Source: SVTX01 sp045632305 (GTDB lineage Bacteria > Bacillota > Clostridia > Oscillospirales > CAG-272). From it: a stretch of DNA of 37,702 bases. Within the stretch, counting starts at the first letter, position 1. Each line of letters starts with the position of its first letter. The notes under the pieces were generated by a model. It was not told the origin of the DNA. It did not search any database and worked only from the letters and a program-made list of their open reading frames with translations. The stretch spans positions 1 to 37,702 of the forward strand of contig JAZQWL010000049.1 of the NCBI GenBank assembly GCA_045632305.1, written 5' to 3'. The position numbers and the translations under genes were made by a program. Below are positions 1 through 8,216 of the stretch, piece after piece.

Positions 1-125
1 ATCTCCGAGATGCCCTTGCGCTCCTCGGTTACATTGAATTTCTGACGCTCAATACTCCTGAAGATTCTAACTCGCGACCACAGTACGTTTACACTGTCGT
101 TTCCGTCTGTATTAAACCAACACAT
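1..125 (-). CDS. mcsB: Protein-arginine kinase McsB, N-terminal part (runs off the left edge)
   Basis: Only the first 41 codons are present. The start ATG (125-123) lies 14 bp after the mcsA stop, behind an AAAGGAA ribosome binding site inside that gap. The N-terminus carries an SRVR motif after a W...G...D..V pattern, which matches the start of the guanido-kinase-like McsB family (usually W..G...D.V.SSR.R). McsB phosphorylates arginines on proteins destined for ClpCP and needs McsA as activator. The usual SSRIRLARN box reads WSRVRIFRS here, so the protein is somewhat divergent. Identification depends on the mcsA context as well as the short motif. Confidence 0.75.
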   Translation of the reverse strand, partial: MCWFNTDGNDSVNVLWSRVRIFRSIERQKFNVTEERKGISE

Positions 126-139
126 AATATTAATTCCTT

Positions 140-655
140 TCAATAATCCATTTTTTTAATTTCGTCTCTTATTTCTGCCGCAAGCTCAAAATTTTCAAGC
201 TCGATTGCCGCGCGCAGATTAGTTCGAAGGGAAGCGACCTTCTGCTCGCGTAAAAGCTTCAGTGTATATCGTCTCGGCATCCGCGCGTTCGTCTTCTGGT
301 ATTCCACCTCGCCGTAATAATTGGTTTGCGTACAAGTTGAAAAAGCTGAATAACACTCGGGGCAGTTCAAATATCCACGCTTGAGAATATCGCCGACACT
401 GATTTTACATTCACCGCAAATAAGGGGAGCATCAATATCTTCCTTACAATAATACATAAGGTTATCATTTCGCGCCAATTCGTAAAGATACGACGTGGGT
501 GAATATTTCGTTTCACCCGCCTCCGCTATGCCTATGTAATCTCGCACACCGCCTCTCACCGCCGCGGCGCACATATTGCAAAGTGAATGCCTCGTTCTAT
601 CCAGATCAGTATAAAAGACACTGGCCTTTTTTATTTTGCATTTTTCACATAACAT
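140..655 (-). CDS. mcsA: McsA, zinc-finger/UVR-motif activator of McsB
   Basis: The 171-residue protein has four CxxC pairs (C3/C6, C26/C29, C80/C83, C98/C101) that fit two zinc-binding modules, followed by a UVR coiled motif near residues 138-170 (LREQK... ELAAEIRDEI). This is the standard McsA architecture. McsA binds and activates the arginine kinase McsB in the protein quality-control pathway that feeds ClpCP. A strong AAAGGAGG site precedes the ATG. mcsB follows 14 bp downstream. In many Firmicutes the order is ctsR-mcsA-mcsB-clpC, but here mcsA is the first gene: upstream lie only a divergent promoter region and the decarboxylase operon. No ctsR is present and I saw no CtsR-type heptad repeat. 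Confidence 0.9.
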   Translation of the reverse strand: MLCEKCKIKKASVFYTDLDRTRHSLCNMCAAAVRGGVRDYIGIAEAGETKYSPTSYLYELARNDNLMYYCKEDIDAPLICGECKISVGDILKRGYLNCPECYSAFSTCTQTNYYGEVEYQKTNARMPRRYTLKLLREQKVASLRTNLRAAIELENFELAAEIRDEIKKMDY

Positions 656-834
656 TTTTTAAAATCCTCCTTTTTGTTATGTAATTAGAATCTTTTCCTA
701 TCAAAAGGGAAACTAAATTCAGTTATTTTAATCTTTGCTGTTATATTTTACACTTTATCTTTTGAAAATGCTGTCGCAATATGTTTTAAATTCAAATTCA
801 TCAAATATTTACATTTGTATGTATTTATACTTGA

Positions 835-863
835 TTGACATTATACGATAAATAATGTATAAT
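835..863 (+). promoter_or_regulatory. Consensus sigma-A promoter of the decarboxylase operon
   Basis: A perfect TTGACA (835-840) and a perfect TATAAT (858-863) are separated by 17 bp. This is the only strong promoter in the 279-bp divergent intergenic region 656-934. It gives a 5' leader of about 65 nt before the first gene. I see no convincing leader hairpin or riboswitch. Confidence 0.85.
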
Positions 864-934
864 TATATTATAATGGGGATAGAAGGAGCTTTTATTTAAG
901 GCACTTGATCCTTATAATTTAATCGGAGGCAAAA

Positions 935-2242
935 ATGAATAAGAATTCTACAATTGGAAACAAAAAAATCGCCTCTCTGTTTGACTGCGGTACATTCGTT
1001 GAAATCGGCGCTTACATCAAGAGAAGTAACGCTGATGAGGCCTATGACGGCGTTCTCTGCGGATACGGTTCCGTATCGGGAAAGCTCGCTTTCGCATTCG
1101 TACAGGACAGCGACAGAACAAAAGGAGCATTCGATGAAATCGGGGCAAAAAAGATCAACATGCTCTACGATATGGCAATTAAAAACGGCGCTACTGTAAT
1201 CGGCGTATTCGACAGTGCGGGTGCCGTTGTTCTCGACGGAAGCTCTGCGCTTTCCGCTTACGGCAGCTTTATGGCAAATGTGGCTAAAGCTTCCGGAATT
1301 ATTCCTCAGATCGCAATAATTGACGGCGTTTGCACAGGTCTTTCACTTTGCACGTCCGCTATGTTCGATATCATAATCAACGTTGAAGATAAGGCAGAGA
1401 CCTACATTTCAACACAGAACAAGGAAAAGGGAATCAAGGCGTCAATTATCGCCAAGAACGAGGACGAAGCATTTGCAACAGCTCGCGAGCTTGTTGAGAT
1501 CCTTCCTTCCAACAACAACGATAATGCTTGTATCATGAGTGGCGACGATCCCAACAGAATCGCCGCAGTAGATAATATTACGGGAAAGGCGCTTTGTGAA
1601 TCCGTTTGCGACAACGGAAAATTCATCGAGCTTTATGCAGGCAGAGGTAAAGAGCTTGTATGCGGTCTCGGCTTCTTCGGTGGCGTGCTTTGCGGCATCG
1701 TGGCTTCCGACAACGCAGAAAACGGCGGAAAGCTTACATGTAAGGCAGTTAAAAAGGCGGCTGATCTCATTTCCTTCTGCGACAGATTCAATTTGAGTAT
1801 TGTAACACTCGTAAACTGCGAGGGCTTCGGCGAGCATATCTGCGCCGATTCCGCCGCTAAATTAATCTCCGCATACGCGAATGCTACAGCTCCCAAGGTA
1901 AGCGTAGTTTTAGGCAAGGCATACGGTGCCGGCTTTACTCTCCTCGGTTCAAAAGCAATCGGCGCGGACATCGAATTTGCAACCGAGGGCTCAACGATCA
2001 GTATAATGAATCCCGAAAGCGCAGTTGCTTTTATTATGAATGACGAAATCACTCACAATAAATCCCGTGCTGACGTTGAAGCTGAATGGTGCGAAAAGTA
2101 TGCATCTGCAGTTTGCGCGGCTGAAAAGGGTGATATTGATGACGTCATCGCCGCAGAAGAGGTTCGTGCTCGCATTTGTGCCGCACTTTATATGCTGGCA
2201 ACCAAGTCCGACAAAACTCCCGAGAGAAAACATTTCAAATAA
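935..2242 (+). CDS. Acyl-CoA carboxyltransferase (MmdA/12S-like) subunit of a biotin-dependent decarboxylase
   Basis: The 435-residue protein has the two-lobed crotonase-fold carboxyltransferase plan. The N-terminal lobe includes GVLCGYGSV and FDSAGAVVLDG at the first CoA/oxyanion region. The C-terminal lobe includes GFGEH and KAYGAGFTLLGSK, and the tail ends in a basic KHFK like the KHGNIPL ending of PccB/MmdA proteins. Family members transfer carboxylate between an acyl-CoA (methylmalonyl-, malonyl- or glutaconyl-CoA) and carboxybiotin. It is shorter than typical MmdA/PccB (about 510 residues), and the first oxyanion region departs from the usual GGAR motif, so the substrate cannot be named. 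GGAGG lies 5 bp before the ATG. It is the first gene of the operon with gamma, biotin carrier, beta and a second, OadA-like carboxyltransferase. Confidence 0.82.
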   Translation: MNKNSTIGNKKIASLFDCGTFVEIGAYIKRSNADEAYDGVLCGYGSVSGKLAFAFVQDSDRTKGAFDEIGAKKINMLYDMAIKNGATVIGVFDSAGAVVLDGSSALSAYGSFMANVAKASGIIPQIAIIDGVCTGLSLCTSAMFDIIINVEDKAETYISTQNKEKGIKASIIAKNEDEAFATARELVEILPSNNNDNACIMSGDDPNRIAAVDNITGKALCESVCDNGKFIELYAGRGKELVCGLGFFGGVLCGIVASDNAENGGKLTCKAVKKAADLISFCDRFNLSIVTLVNCEGFGEHICADSAAKLISAYANATAPKVSVVLGKAYGAGFTLLGSKAIGADIEFATEGSTISIMNPESAVAFIMNDEITHNKSRADVEAEWCEKYASAVCAAEKGDIDDVIAAEEVRARICAALYMLATKSDKTPERKHFK

Positions 2243-2262
2243 TATTTAGGGGGTATACAAAT

Positions 2263-2748
2263 ATGAAATTGTTTAAAAAGATCCGCATATTTGCTTCATT
2301 TGCCCTCGTTTTGACTCTTGTTCTTTCAATTGGTGTATTCGCAACGGAAATCGGTAAGGACACAAAACCCGCTGATTTCAGTGAAAGACTCGAATATGCC
2401 CTTCAGGGTACTGTTACCGGAATACTTATGGTATTCGCAGTTTTGACTCTGTTAACTCTCATTCTCTACGCTTCAAAGGTTGTATTTTACGACATTCCCA
2501 AAAAGAACCGAGAAAAAGAACAAGCAAAAAACAAAGTATCATTTGAAGCTCCTGCTCCTATATATACTCCCGAGCCCGCTGAAGATGACGCGGCCAGCGT
2601 GCATGACGATACAGAGCTCGCGGCAGTAATTACAGCTGCTATAGCCACTATGCTTGAAGGCGACGAATATGCAGGGCAGTTTAAGAGTGGCTTCCGCGTA
2701 GTTTCCTTCAAGAGAAGTGATTCTACAGGCGCATGGAACAAAAAGTAA
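2263..2748 (+). CDS. OadG-family gamma subunit of the Na+-translocating decarboxylase
   Basis: The start chosen is the ATG at 2263, 20 bp after the previous stop, with a GGGGG-type ribosome binding site; an upstream in-frame ATG overlaps the preceding gene and is unlikely. The 161-residue protein has one N-terminal hydrophobic segment (about 8-27), a second membrane helix (about 49-70), a Pro/acidic linker and a C-terminal part with AAVITAAIA and GFRVVSFKR, which is typical of OadG/MmdD. The gamma subunit anchors and assembles the complex of carboxyltransferase, biotin carrier and beta pump at the membrane. Confidence 0.85.
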   Translation: MKLFKKIRIFASFALVLTLVLSIGVFATEIGKDTKPADFSERLEYALQGTVTGILMVFAVLTLLTLILYASKVVFYDIPKKNREKEQAKNKVSFEAPAPIYTPEPAEDDAASVHDDTELAAVITAAIATMLEGDEYAGQFKSGFRVVSFKRSDSTGAWNKK

Positions 2749-2775
2749 TCATATACGAAAGGTTGGATTTATATA

Positions 2776-3150
2776 ATGAAAAGATTTAACGTTACAGTAA
2801 ACGGCGTATCCTACGACGTTACAGTTGAAGAAATAACAAGCGATGCGACAGTTTCCGCTCCCGTTCAGGCACCCGTAGCGCCCAAGGCAGTTCCCGCAGC
2901 ACCTAAGGCAGCACCCGTACAGAACGATACTGCAGGCGCAATCAAGGTGAAGGCGCCCATGCCCGGAACAATTATGAAGGTTAACGTAAACGTTGGCGAC
3001 ACAGTAAAGAAGGGCGACGTTCTCTGCGTTCTCGAAGCCATGAAAATGGAAAACGATATCTCCGCTCCCTCCGACGGTACAGTAGCATCCGTAAGCGTAC
3101 AGAAGGGCGCATCCGTACAGTCCGAAGAAGTTATCATTACTCTTAACTGA
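2776..3150 (+). CDS. Biotin carrier protein (biotinyl/lipoyl domain)
   Basis: This 124-residue protein has a short N-terminal fold, a flexible Ala/Pro-rich linker (about 28-50) and a biotinyl domain with the EAMKMEND motif. Lys90 is the expected biotinylation site. The swinging arm carries carboxybiotin between the carboxyltransferase subunits and the membrane beta subunit. It corresponds to the 1.3S subunit of transcarboxylase and to MmdC/GcdC. It sits between gamma and beta in the operon, with short spacers on both sides. Confidence 0.93.
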   Translation: MKRFNVTVNGVSYDVTVEEITSDATVSAPVQAPVAPKAVPAAPKAAPVQNDTAGAIKVKAPMPGTIMKVNVNVGDTVKKGDVLCVLEAMKMENDISAPSDGTVASVSVQKGASVQSEEVIITLN

Positions 3151-3185
3151 TATAATTCCCAAATTCCAAGAAAGGACTTACTTAT

Positions 3186-4397
3186 ATGTGGAATAGTATT
3201 CTTGAAACCATCAAGACCTTTATTCAGAATACGGGAATTGCACGACTCTTTGAAAACGAAAATTGGTGGAAGTACGTCGTAATGTATGCTATCGCATGCG
3301 TGCTTATTTATCTTGCTATCGCTAAAAAGTACGAGCCCTTGCTCCTGCTTCCAATCGCGATCGGTATGCTTCTTACCAATATCCCCGGCGCAGGTATGTT
3401 CCATCTCGATATGTGGATACCCGCCGCAGGTGAGCATTTAACCGTTCTTGAATCGGTTAAGCTCGCAGTTTCGCAGGGCGGTCTTCTTGACCTGCTCTAT
3501 ATAGGCGTTAAGCTCGGCATTTACCCCTGCCTGATATTTATCGGCATCGGCGCTATGACCGACTTTACACCCCTTATTGCAAATCCCAAGTATTTTCTTA
3601 TTGGCGCAGGCGCGCAGATCGGCGTTTTCGTTGCCTTTGCAGCTGCATTCCTCACCGGATTCTATACACTCGGTGAAGCGGCTTCCATCGGTATTATCGG
3701 CGGCGCAGACGGCCCTACGGCAATTCTCGTAACAAAGACACTCGGTCCCGCGCTGCTTGGCGCGATCGCCATCGCCGCATACTCATATATGGCGTTAATT
3801 CCTCTTATTCAGCCCCCGTTCATGAAGCTGATGACAACTAAAAAGGAACGTCTTATAAAGATGCCCCGTCTCCGCGAGGTATCAAGAGTAGAGAAGCTTG
3901 TTTTTCCGATACTCGTTACCTTTATCGTAGGTCTCATCGTTCCCGATGCGCTCCCGCTTATCGGTTGCCTTATGTTCGGTAACATTATCAACGTTTGCGG
4001 CGTAACAGACAGAATTTCCAAGACGGCTCAGAACGAGCTTATGAATATCGTAACTATATTCCTCGGTATCACCGTAGGCGCTACTGCTACTGCAGAAAAC
4101 TTCCTTGATATCAAGACAGTTATCATCGTGCTTTGCGGTCTTGCTGCGTTCTGCGTATCCACAATGGGCGGACTTCTCACGGCGAAAATAATGAACTGGA
4201 TCTCGGGCGGTAAGATCAATCCTCTTATCGGTTCTGCAGGCGTTTCCGCAGTTCCTATGGCGGCTCGCGTATCTCAGGTAGTTGGTCAGAAGGAAGATCC
4301 TTCAAACTTCCTCCTTATGCACGCTATGGGTCCTAACGTTGCCGGTGTTATCGGCTCCGCAGTTGCGGCAGGTGTATTCCTGTCATGGCTCGGCTAA
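3186..4397 (+). CDS. Na+-translocating decarboxylase beta subunit (OadB/MmdB/GcdB family)
   Basis: The 403-residue, highly hydrophobic protein has many membrane segments and the hallmark GGADGPTAI motif at residues 172-180. Asp175 corresponds to the conserved Asp of the Na+/carboxybiotin site in OadB. It decarboxylates carboxybiotin on the carrier protein and couples this to Na+ export. A second conserved region rich in Gly and Asn (MFGNIINVCGV) is also present. Length and motifs agree with complete family members. AAAGGA precedes the ATG. Confidence 0.93.
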   Translation: MWNSILETIKTFIQNTGIARLFENENWWKYVVMYAIACVLIYLAIAKKYEPLLLLPIAIGMLLTNIPGAGMFHLDMWIPAAGEHLTVLESVKLAVSQGGLLDLLYIGVKLGIYPCLIFIGIGAMTDFTPLIANPKYFLIGAGAQIGVFVAFAAAFLTGFYTLGEAASIGIIGGADGPTAILVTKTLGPALLGAIAIAAYSYMALIPLIQPPFMKLMTTKKERLIKMPRLREVSRVEKLVFPILVTFIVGLIVPDALPLIGCLMFGNIINVCGVTDRISKTAQNELMNIVTIFLGITVGATATAENFLDIKTVIIVLCGLAAFCVSTMGGLLTAKIMNWISGGKINPLIGSAGVSAVPMAARVSQVVGQKEDPSNFLLMHAMGPNVAGVIGSAVAAGVFLSWLG

Positions 4398-4426
4398 TGT
4401 TTCAGAAAGGAATGGTATTATTATAA

Positions 4427-5827
4427 ATGGCACAGGTAAAAATTACCGAAACAGTATTACGTGACTCCCACCAGTCCCTTATTGCCACGAGAATGACAAC
4501 CGAAGAAATGCTTCCCATTCTCGCAGAAATGGATAAGGTTGGCTATCACTCCCTTGAGGCGTGGGGCGGCGCAACGTTTGACTCCTGCCTTCGCTTCCTC
4601 AACGAGGATCCTTGGGAAAGACTCCGCAAGATCAGAGATCAGGTTAAAAACACAAAGCTCCAGATGCTCTTCCGCGGACAGAACATTCTCGGATACCGTC
4701 ACTATTCCGACGACGTGGTTGAATACTTCGTTCAGAAATCCATCGCGAACGGTATCGATATTATCCGTATTTTCGACGCTCTCAACGACCCCAGAAATTT
4801 AAAGACAGCTATCAACGCTACAATTAAAGAAGGCGGTCACGTTCAGGCGGCATTCAGCTATACAACTGGCCCTGTTTATACACTTGATTACTATAAGCAG
4901 TATTCCAAGCAGCTCGAGGAAATGGGCGCGAACTCCATCTGTATCAAGGATATGGCGGGACTTCTCAAGCCCTATGACGCGTACGATCTCGTAAAGGCGA
5001 TCAAGGAAACAGTTAGCATTCCCGTTCAGCTTCACACTCACTACACCTCGGGACTTGCTTCCATGACGCTTCTCAAGGCGATCGAGGCGGGAGTTGACGT
5101 AGTTGATACTGCTATGTCTCCCATGGCAATGGGTACGTCCCAGCCCCCCACGGAATCCCTTGTTGCAACACTTCAGGGTACCGAATACGATACGGGTATT
5201 AATCTCTCCGACCTTGATAAGATCACAAAATATTTCACACCTCTTCGTGAAAAGTATCTCGCAGAAGGTCTTCTTAATCCCAAGGCACTCAAGGTTGACG
5301 TTAACGCACTCATTTACCAGGTTCCCGGCGGTATGCTCTCTAACCTCATGTCTCAGCTCAAGCAGGCAGGGAAGGAAGATAAGCTTACCGAGGTTCTCGA
5401 GGAAGTTCCGAGAGTTCGCGCGGACGTAGGTTATCCTCCTCTTGTAACGCCTTCCTCCCAGATCGTTGGTACACAGGCAGTATTTAACGTTCTCAACGGC
5501 GAAAGATATAAGATGGTTACAAAGGAATTCAAGGGCGTTGTTCGCGGTGAATACGGTAAGACTCCCGTTGCGATCGATCCTGAATTTGTAAAGAAGATCA
5601 TCGGTGATGACAACGTAATTTCTCACCGCCCCGCAGATGACCTTGCTCCTGAGCTCGAAACACTCCGTGCAAAGATTCCTGCAGGTTATCTTGAACAGGA
5701 CGAGGACATCCTCTCCTATGCACTCTTTGAACAGGTTGCGCTCAAGTTCTTTGAATACAGAAAAAATCAAAAATACGGTGTTGATGCCAAAAATTCCGAT
5801 AAGGCGTTAGGCGTTCACACAGTTTAA
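4427..5827 (+). CDS. OadA/5S-like carboxyltransferase (oxaloacetate decarboxylase alpha or pyruvate carboxylase subunit B type)
   Basis: The 466-residue protein opens with the HMGL-like TIM-barrel motif RDSHQSL (metal ligand candidate D13), carries the carbamylated-lysine motif SICIKDMAGLL (Lys174) and the metal motif HTHYTSG (H203, H205), and continues into the conserved PYC/OADA region. There is no biotinyl domain, so it must use the separate carrier encoded at 2776-3150. The family transfers carboxylate between oxaloacetate and carboxybiotin, giving pyruvate. It is the last gene of the operon, 29 bp after beta, and a strong terminator follows. Its partner reaction, decarboxylation or transcarboxylation with the 12S-like subunit, cannot be decided from sequence. 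Confidence 0.9.
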   Translation: MAQVKITETVLRDSHQSLIATRMTTEEMLPILAEMDKVGYHSLEAWGGATFDSCLRFLNEDPWERLRKIRDQVKNTKLQMLFRGQNILGYRHYSDDVVEYFVQKSIANGIDIIRIFDALNDPRNLKTAINATIKEGGHVQAAFSYTTGPVYTLDYYKQYSKQLEEMGANSICIKDMAGLLKPYDAYDLVKAIKETVSIPVQLHTHYTSGLASMTLLKAIEAGVDVVDTAMSPMAMGTSQPPTESLVATLQGTEYDTGINLSDLDKITKYFTPLREKYLAEGLLNPKALKVDVNALIYQVPGGMLSNLMSQLKQAGKEDKLTEVLEEVPRVRADVGYPPLVTPSSQIVGTQAVFNVLNGERYKMVTKEFKGVVRGEYGKTPVAIDPEFVKKIIGDDNVISHRPADDLAPELETLRAKIPAGYLEQDEDILSYALFEQVALKFFEYRKNQKYGVDAKNSDKALGVHTV

Positions 5828-5844
5828 AAAAATTTAATATTAAA

Positions 5845-5885
5845 CAGCCACAGATCGCGTATTATCGCAACATGTGGCTGTTTTT
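5845..5885 (+). terminator. Intrinsic terminator of the decarboxylase operon
   Basis: Perfect 8-bp inverted repeat CAGCCACA (5845-5852) and TGTGGCTG (5873-5880) followed by TTTTTG, 18 bp after the stop codon. Confidence 0.85.
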
Positions 5886-5892
5886 GTATATT

Positions 5893-5920
5893 TTGACAAC
5901 AATTTAATAACAGATATACA
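5893..5920 (+). promoter_or_regulatory. Possible upstream promoter in the 320-bp gap before rsmE
   Basis: TTGACA (5893-5898) is followed after 16 bp by TATACA (5915-5920). A small inverted repeat, AACAGT and ACTGTT with an 8-bp loop, lies near 5956-5975 between this site and the stronger promoter at 6046. The remainder of the gap is AT-rich and I see no reading frame in it. Confidence 0.4.
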
Positions 5921-6045
5921 ATTCGCACAATCATTTGTGTAAATTGGTAATAAACAACAGTGTTTTATTACTGTTTAAAGTCGCAAAAATAATAGATAAA
6001 TTGTAAATATTGCAATTATAATCGTGTTTTTTTACAAAAAAGCAG

Positions 6046-6074
6046 TTGACAAATTATGCAATTTGTATTATAAT
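6046..6074 (+). promoter_or_regulatory. Consensus sigma-A promoter upstream of rsmE
   Basis: Perfect TTGACA (6046-6051), 17-bp spacer and perfect TATAAT (6069-6074), 73 bp before the rsmE start. Confidence 0.85.
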
Positions 6075-6147
6075 ATTGTAGTAATCGCATTTTTTTGTCC
6101 GTTATTTTTTACAAAACGTTAGTAGTTATGCTAAAACAAGAGGTAAT

Positions 6148-6891
6148 ATGCCGCGTTTTTTTGTTGAATCAGAATTTATTGAAGAAGATCATATTAAAAT
6201 AGTCGGCGACGATGCGCGCCACATCTCGCGTTCACTCAGAATGGCTGCGGGCGAAGAGATAACCGTTTGCGATATGCAGGGCAATGATTATATCTGCGTT
6301 CTTGATGAATTTGCAGACACACACGTTGGCGCAAAAATCATTTCAAAGCACAAGGTGGAGAGCGAGCCCCCGTTTTATGCTCATCTTTATCAGGCGCTTC
6401 CCAAGGGAGAAAAGCTCGATTACATCATTCAAAAAGCGGTTGAATGCGGAATTTCCGAAATTACTACCTTCAATAGCGAGCGTTGTATCGCCAAGGAAAA
6501 GGCAAATGAATCCACAAAGCTTCTCCGTCGTCAGAGAATTTCTCTTGAAGCGGCAAAGCAGTCAGGTCGTGGAATCGTTCCCCGTGTCAACCAAACTATT
6601 TCCTTCAATCTTATAATTGAGGAAGCAAACAGATATGACCTCGTTCTTTTCTGTTATGAGAAAACCGACGGCACGTCCTTTAAAGAACTCCTCTCTAAAT
6701 TCAGGACCGATTGCGCGTCTGCTCCGAGAATCGCTATCATCATTGGCAGCGAAGGCGGTTTTTCCGAAAAGGAAGCAGAAATTGCCAAGCAAAGCGGAAT
6801 GAATCTCGTAGGTCTTGGAAAGAGAATACTCAGGACCGAAACGGCGTCGAGCTTTTTGCTCGGATGTCTCGTTTATGAATTTGAATTATAA
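6148..6891 (+). CDS. rsmE: 16S rRNA (uracil-1498-N3)-methyltransferase RsmE
   Basis: The 247-residue protein matches RsmE from end to end. It has an N-terminal PUA-like part with DARHISRSLRM near residues 22-33, the central LPKGEKLDYIIQKAVECG segment, and the SPOUT knot motifs GSEGGFS (200-206) and LGKRILRTETA (223-233) that bind S-adenosylmethionine. It methylates U1498 of 16S rRNA in the 30S subunit. The ATG is preceded by AGAGG. In many Firmicutes rsmE sits beside prmA; here it has its own promoter and a PucR-type regulator follows 56 bp later. Confidence 0.95.
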   Translation: MPRFFVESEFIEEDHIKIVGDDARHISRSLRMAAGEEITVCDMQGNDYICVLDEFADTHVGAKIISKHKVESEPPFYAHLYQALPKGEKLDYIIQKAVECGISEITTFNSERCIAKEKANESTKLLRRQRISLEAAKQSGRGIVPRVNQTISFNLIIEEANRYDLVLFCYEKTDGTSFKELLSKFRTDCASAPRIAIIIGSEGGFSEKEAEIAKQSGMNLVGLGKRILRTETASSFLLGCLVYEFEL

Positions 6892-6947
6892 TTTTCGTTT
6901 ATATAAATTATAAGTATAAAACTCCCCAAAACAAAAAAGAGGTATTT

Positions 6948-8033
6948 ATGTCAAACAGATTGTTTCAAACAGTAATCAACCAGATGAAGTCTGCTATCGA
7001 CCGTACTATCGGTGTAATTGATGAAAACGGCGTTATCATTGCATGCTCCGAGCTTGTTAAGATCGGTGAAATCAAGCAGGGCGTCAGAGATGAGCTTACA
7101 TATACAACTGATCTTGTTGTATCCGGTGGCTACACATACCGTCCTATTTCCGCCGGCTCCAAGAACGAATATGTTGTATTCATGGAAGGCGAGGACAAAA
7201 TGGCAGAGAAGATGTCCAAGCTTCTCTCTGTTTCCTTAACAAACATCAAAAATCTTTACGACGAAAAGTACGACAAGGGATCTTTCGTAAAGAACATCAT
7301 ACTCGATAACATACTCCCCAGCGATATTTATATCAAGTCCAAGGAGCTTCATTTCAATACAGAAGAGAACAGAATCGTATTCCTTATCAAGTTCTACGGT
7401 AAGACAGATATGATGCCCTTCGAAATGCTTCAGAATATGTTCCCCGACAAGTCCAAGGACTACGTTATCAGCGTGGGTGAGCACGATATCGTTCTCGTTA
7501 AGGATATCAAGCCCGGAACTGATATGAAGGAAATTGAAAAGATCGCTACAAACATCTCCGACACACTTTCCTCTGAATTCTATACAAAAGTAAATATCGG
7601 TATTTCCACGATAGTTGAAAACCTTAAGGATCTTGCAAGAGCTTACAAGGAAGCTCAGATCGCTCTTGAGGTTGGCAAGGTATTCGAAACTGAAAAGAAC
7701 ATTATCAGCTACGAAAACCTCGGCATCGGCAGACTTATTTACCAGCTTCCCACAACACTTTGCGAAATGTTCCTTCAGGAAGTTTTCAAGAATGGCAGTC
7801 TCGAATCTCTCGACCGCGAAACTCTTATGACAATTCAGTGCTTCTTCGAAAACAACCTCAACGTTTCTGAAACTTCCAGAAAGCTCTTCGTACATAGAAA
7901 CACTCTCGTTTACAGACTTGAAAAGATCAGAAAGATCACAGGTCTTGACCTCCGTGAGTTTGAGCACGCTATCACATTCAAGGTAGCTCTTATGGTTAAA
8001 AAGTACCTCAGCTCCAAGCCCACAAAGTTCTGA
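6948..8033 (+). CDS. PucR/CdaR-type transcriptional regulator
   Basis: The 361-residue protein ends in the PucR C-terminal helix-turn-helix (HTH_30), visible as NLNVSETSRKLFVHRNTLVYRLEKI near residues 303-330. The N-terminal half resembles the sugar-diacid-recognition region of CdaR proteins (IGVIDENGVIIACSE near 21-35), and the middle looks like a degenerate GGDEF-like domain (VNIGISTIVENLKDLARAYKEA near 215-236). Such proteins activate uptake or catabolic genes in response to a small ligand. No transporter or catabolic gene is adjacent, so the ligand and target are unknown. The start has an AGAGG site. Confidence 0.8.
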   Translation: MSNRLFQTVINQMKSAIDRTIGVIDENGVIIACSELVKIGEIKQGVRDELTYTTDLVVSGGYTYRPISAGSKNEYVVFMEGEDKMAEKMSKLLSVSLTNIKNLYDEKYDKGSFVKNIILDNILPSDIYIKSKELHFNTEENRIVFLIKFYGKTDMMPFEMLQNMFPDKSKDYVISVGEHDIVLVKDIKPGTDMKEIEKIATNISDTLSSEFYTKVNIGISTIVENLKDLARAYKEAQIALEVGKVFETEKNIISYENLGIGRLIYQLPTTLCEMFLQEVFKNGSLESLDRETLMTIQCFFENNLNVSETSRKLFVHRNTLVYRLEKIRKITGLDLREFEHAITFKVALMVKKYLSSKPTKF

Positions 8034-8054
8034 TAATTAATACCAAAAACAAAT

Positions 8055-8091
8055 CAAGCGAAATGCAGACAAACGTCTTGCGTTTCGCTTG
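8055..8091 (+). terminator. Hairpin downstream of the PucR-type gene, possible terminator
   Basis: CAAGCGAAA (8055-8063) pairs perfectly with TTTCGCTTG (8083-8091), with additional partial pairing inside. The downstream stretch is only moderately T-rich, so termination may be inefficient. Confidence 0.6.
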
Positions 8092-8216
8092 TAATACATT
8101 TTTACTGTATTATTAAGAAATTTTTAATCCAAAAACAAAAATGTATATCCCTTTGCATATATAAGTCTGTACAGCGCAAATATATATTTATATCAAGCTG
8201 AAAAGGTGATTACTAC

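Noticed and set aside
656..934. CtsR operator or riboswitch in the divergent region
   Set aside because: No paired GGTCAAA-type heptads and no stable conserved leader structure were found by eye.
4799..5770. 323-codon open frame opposite the OadA-like gene
   Set aside because: The sense strand matches OadA along its whole length; the antisense frame has no start signal or family resemblance.
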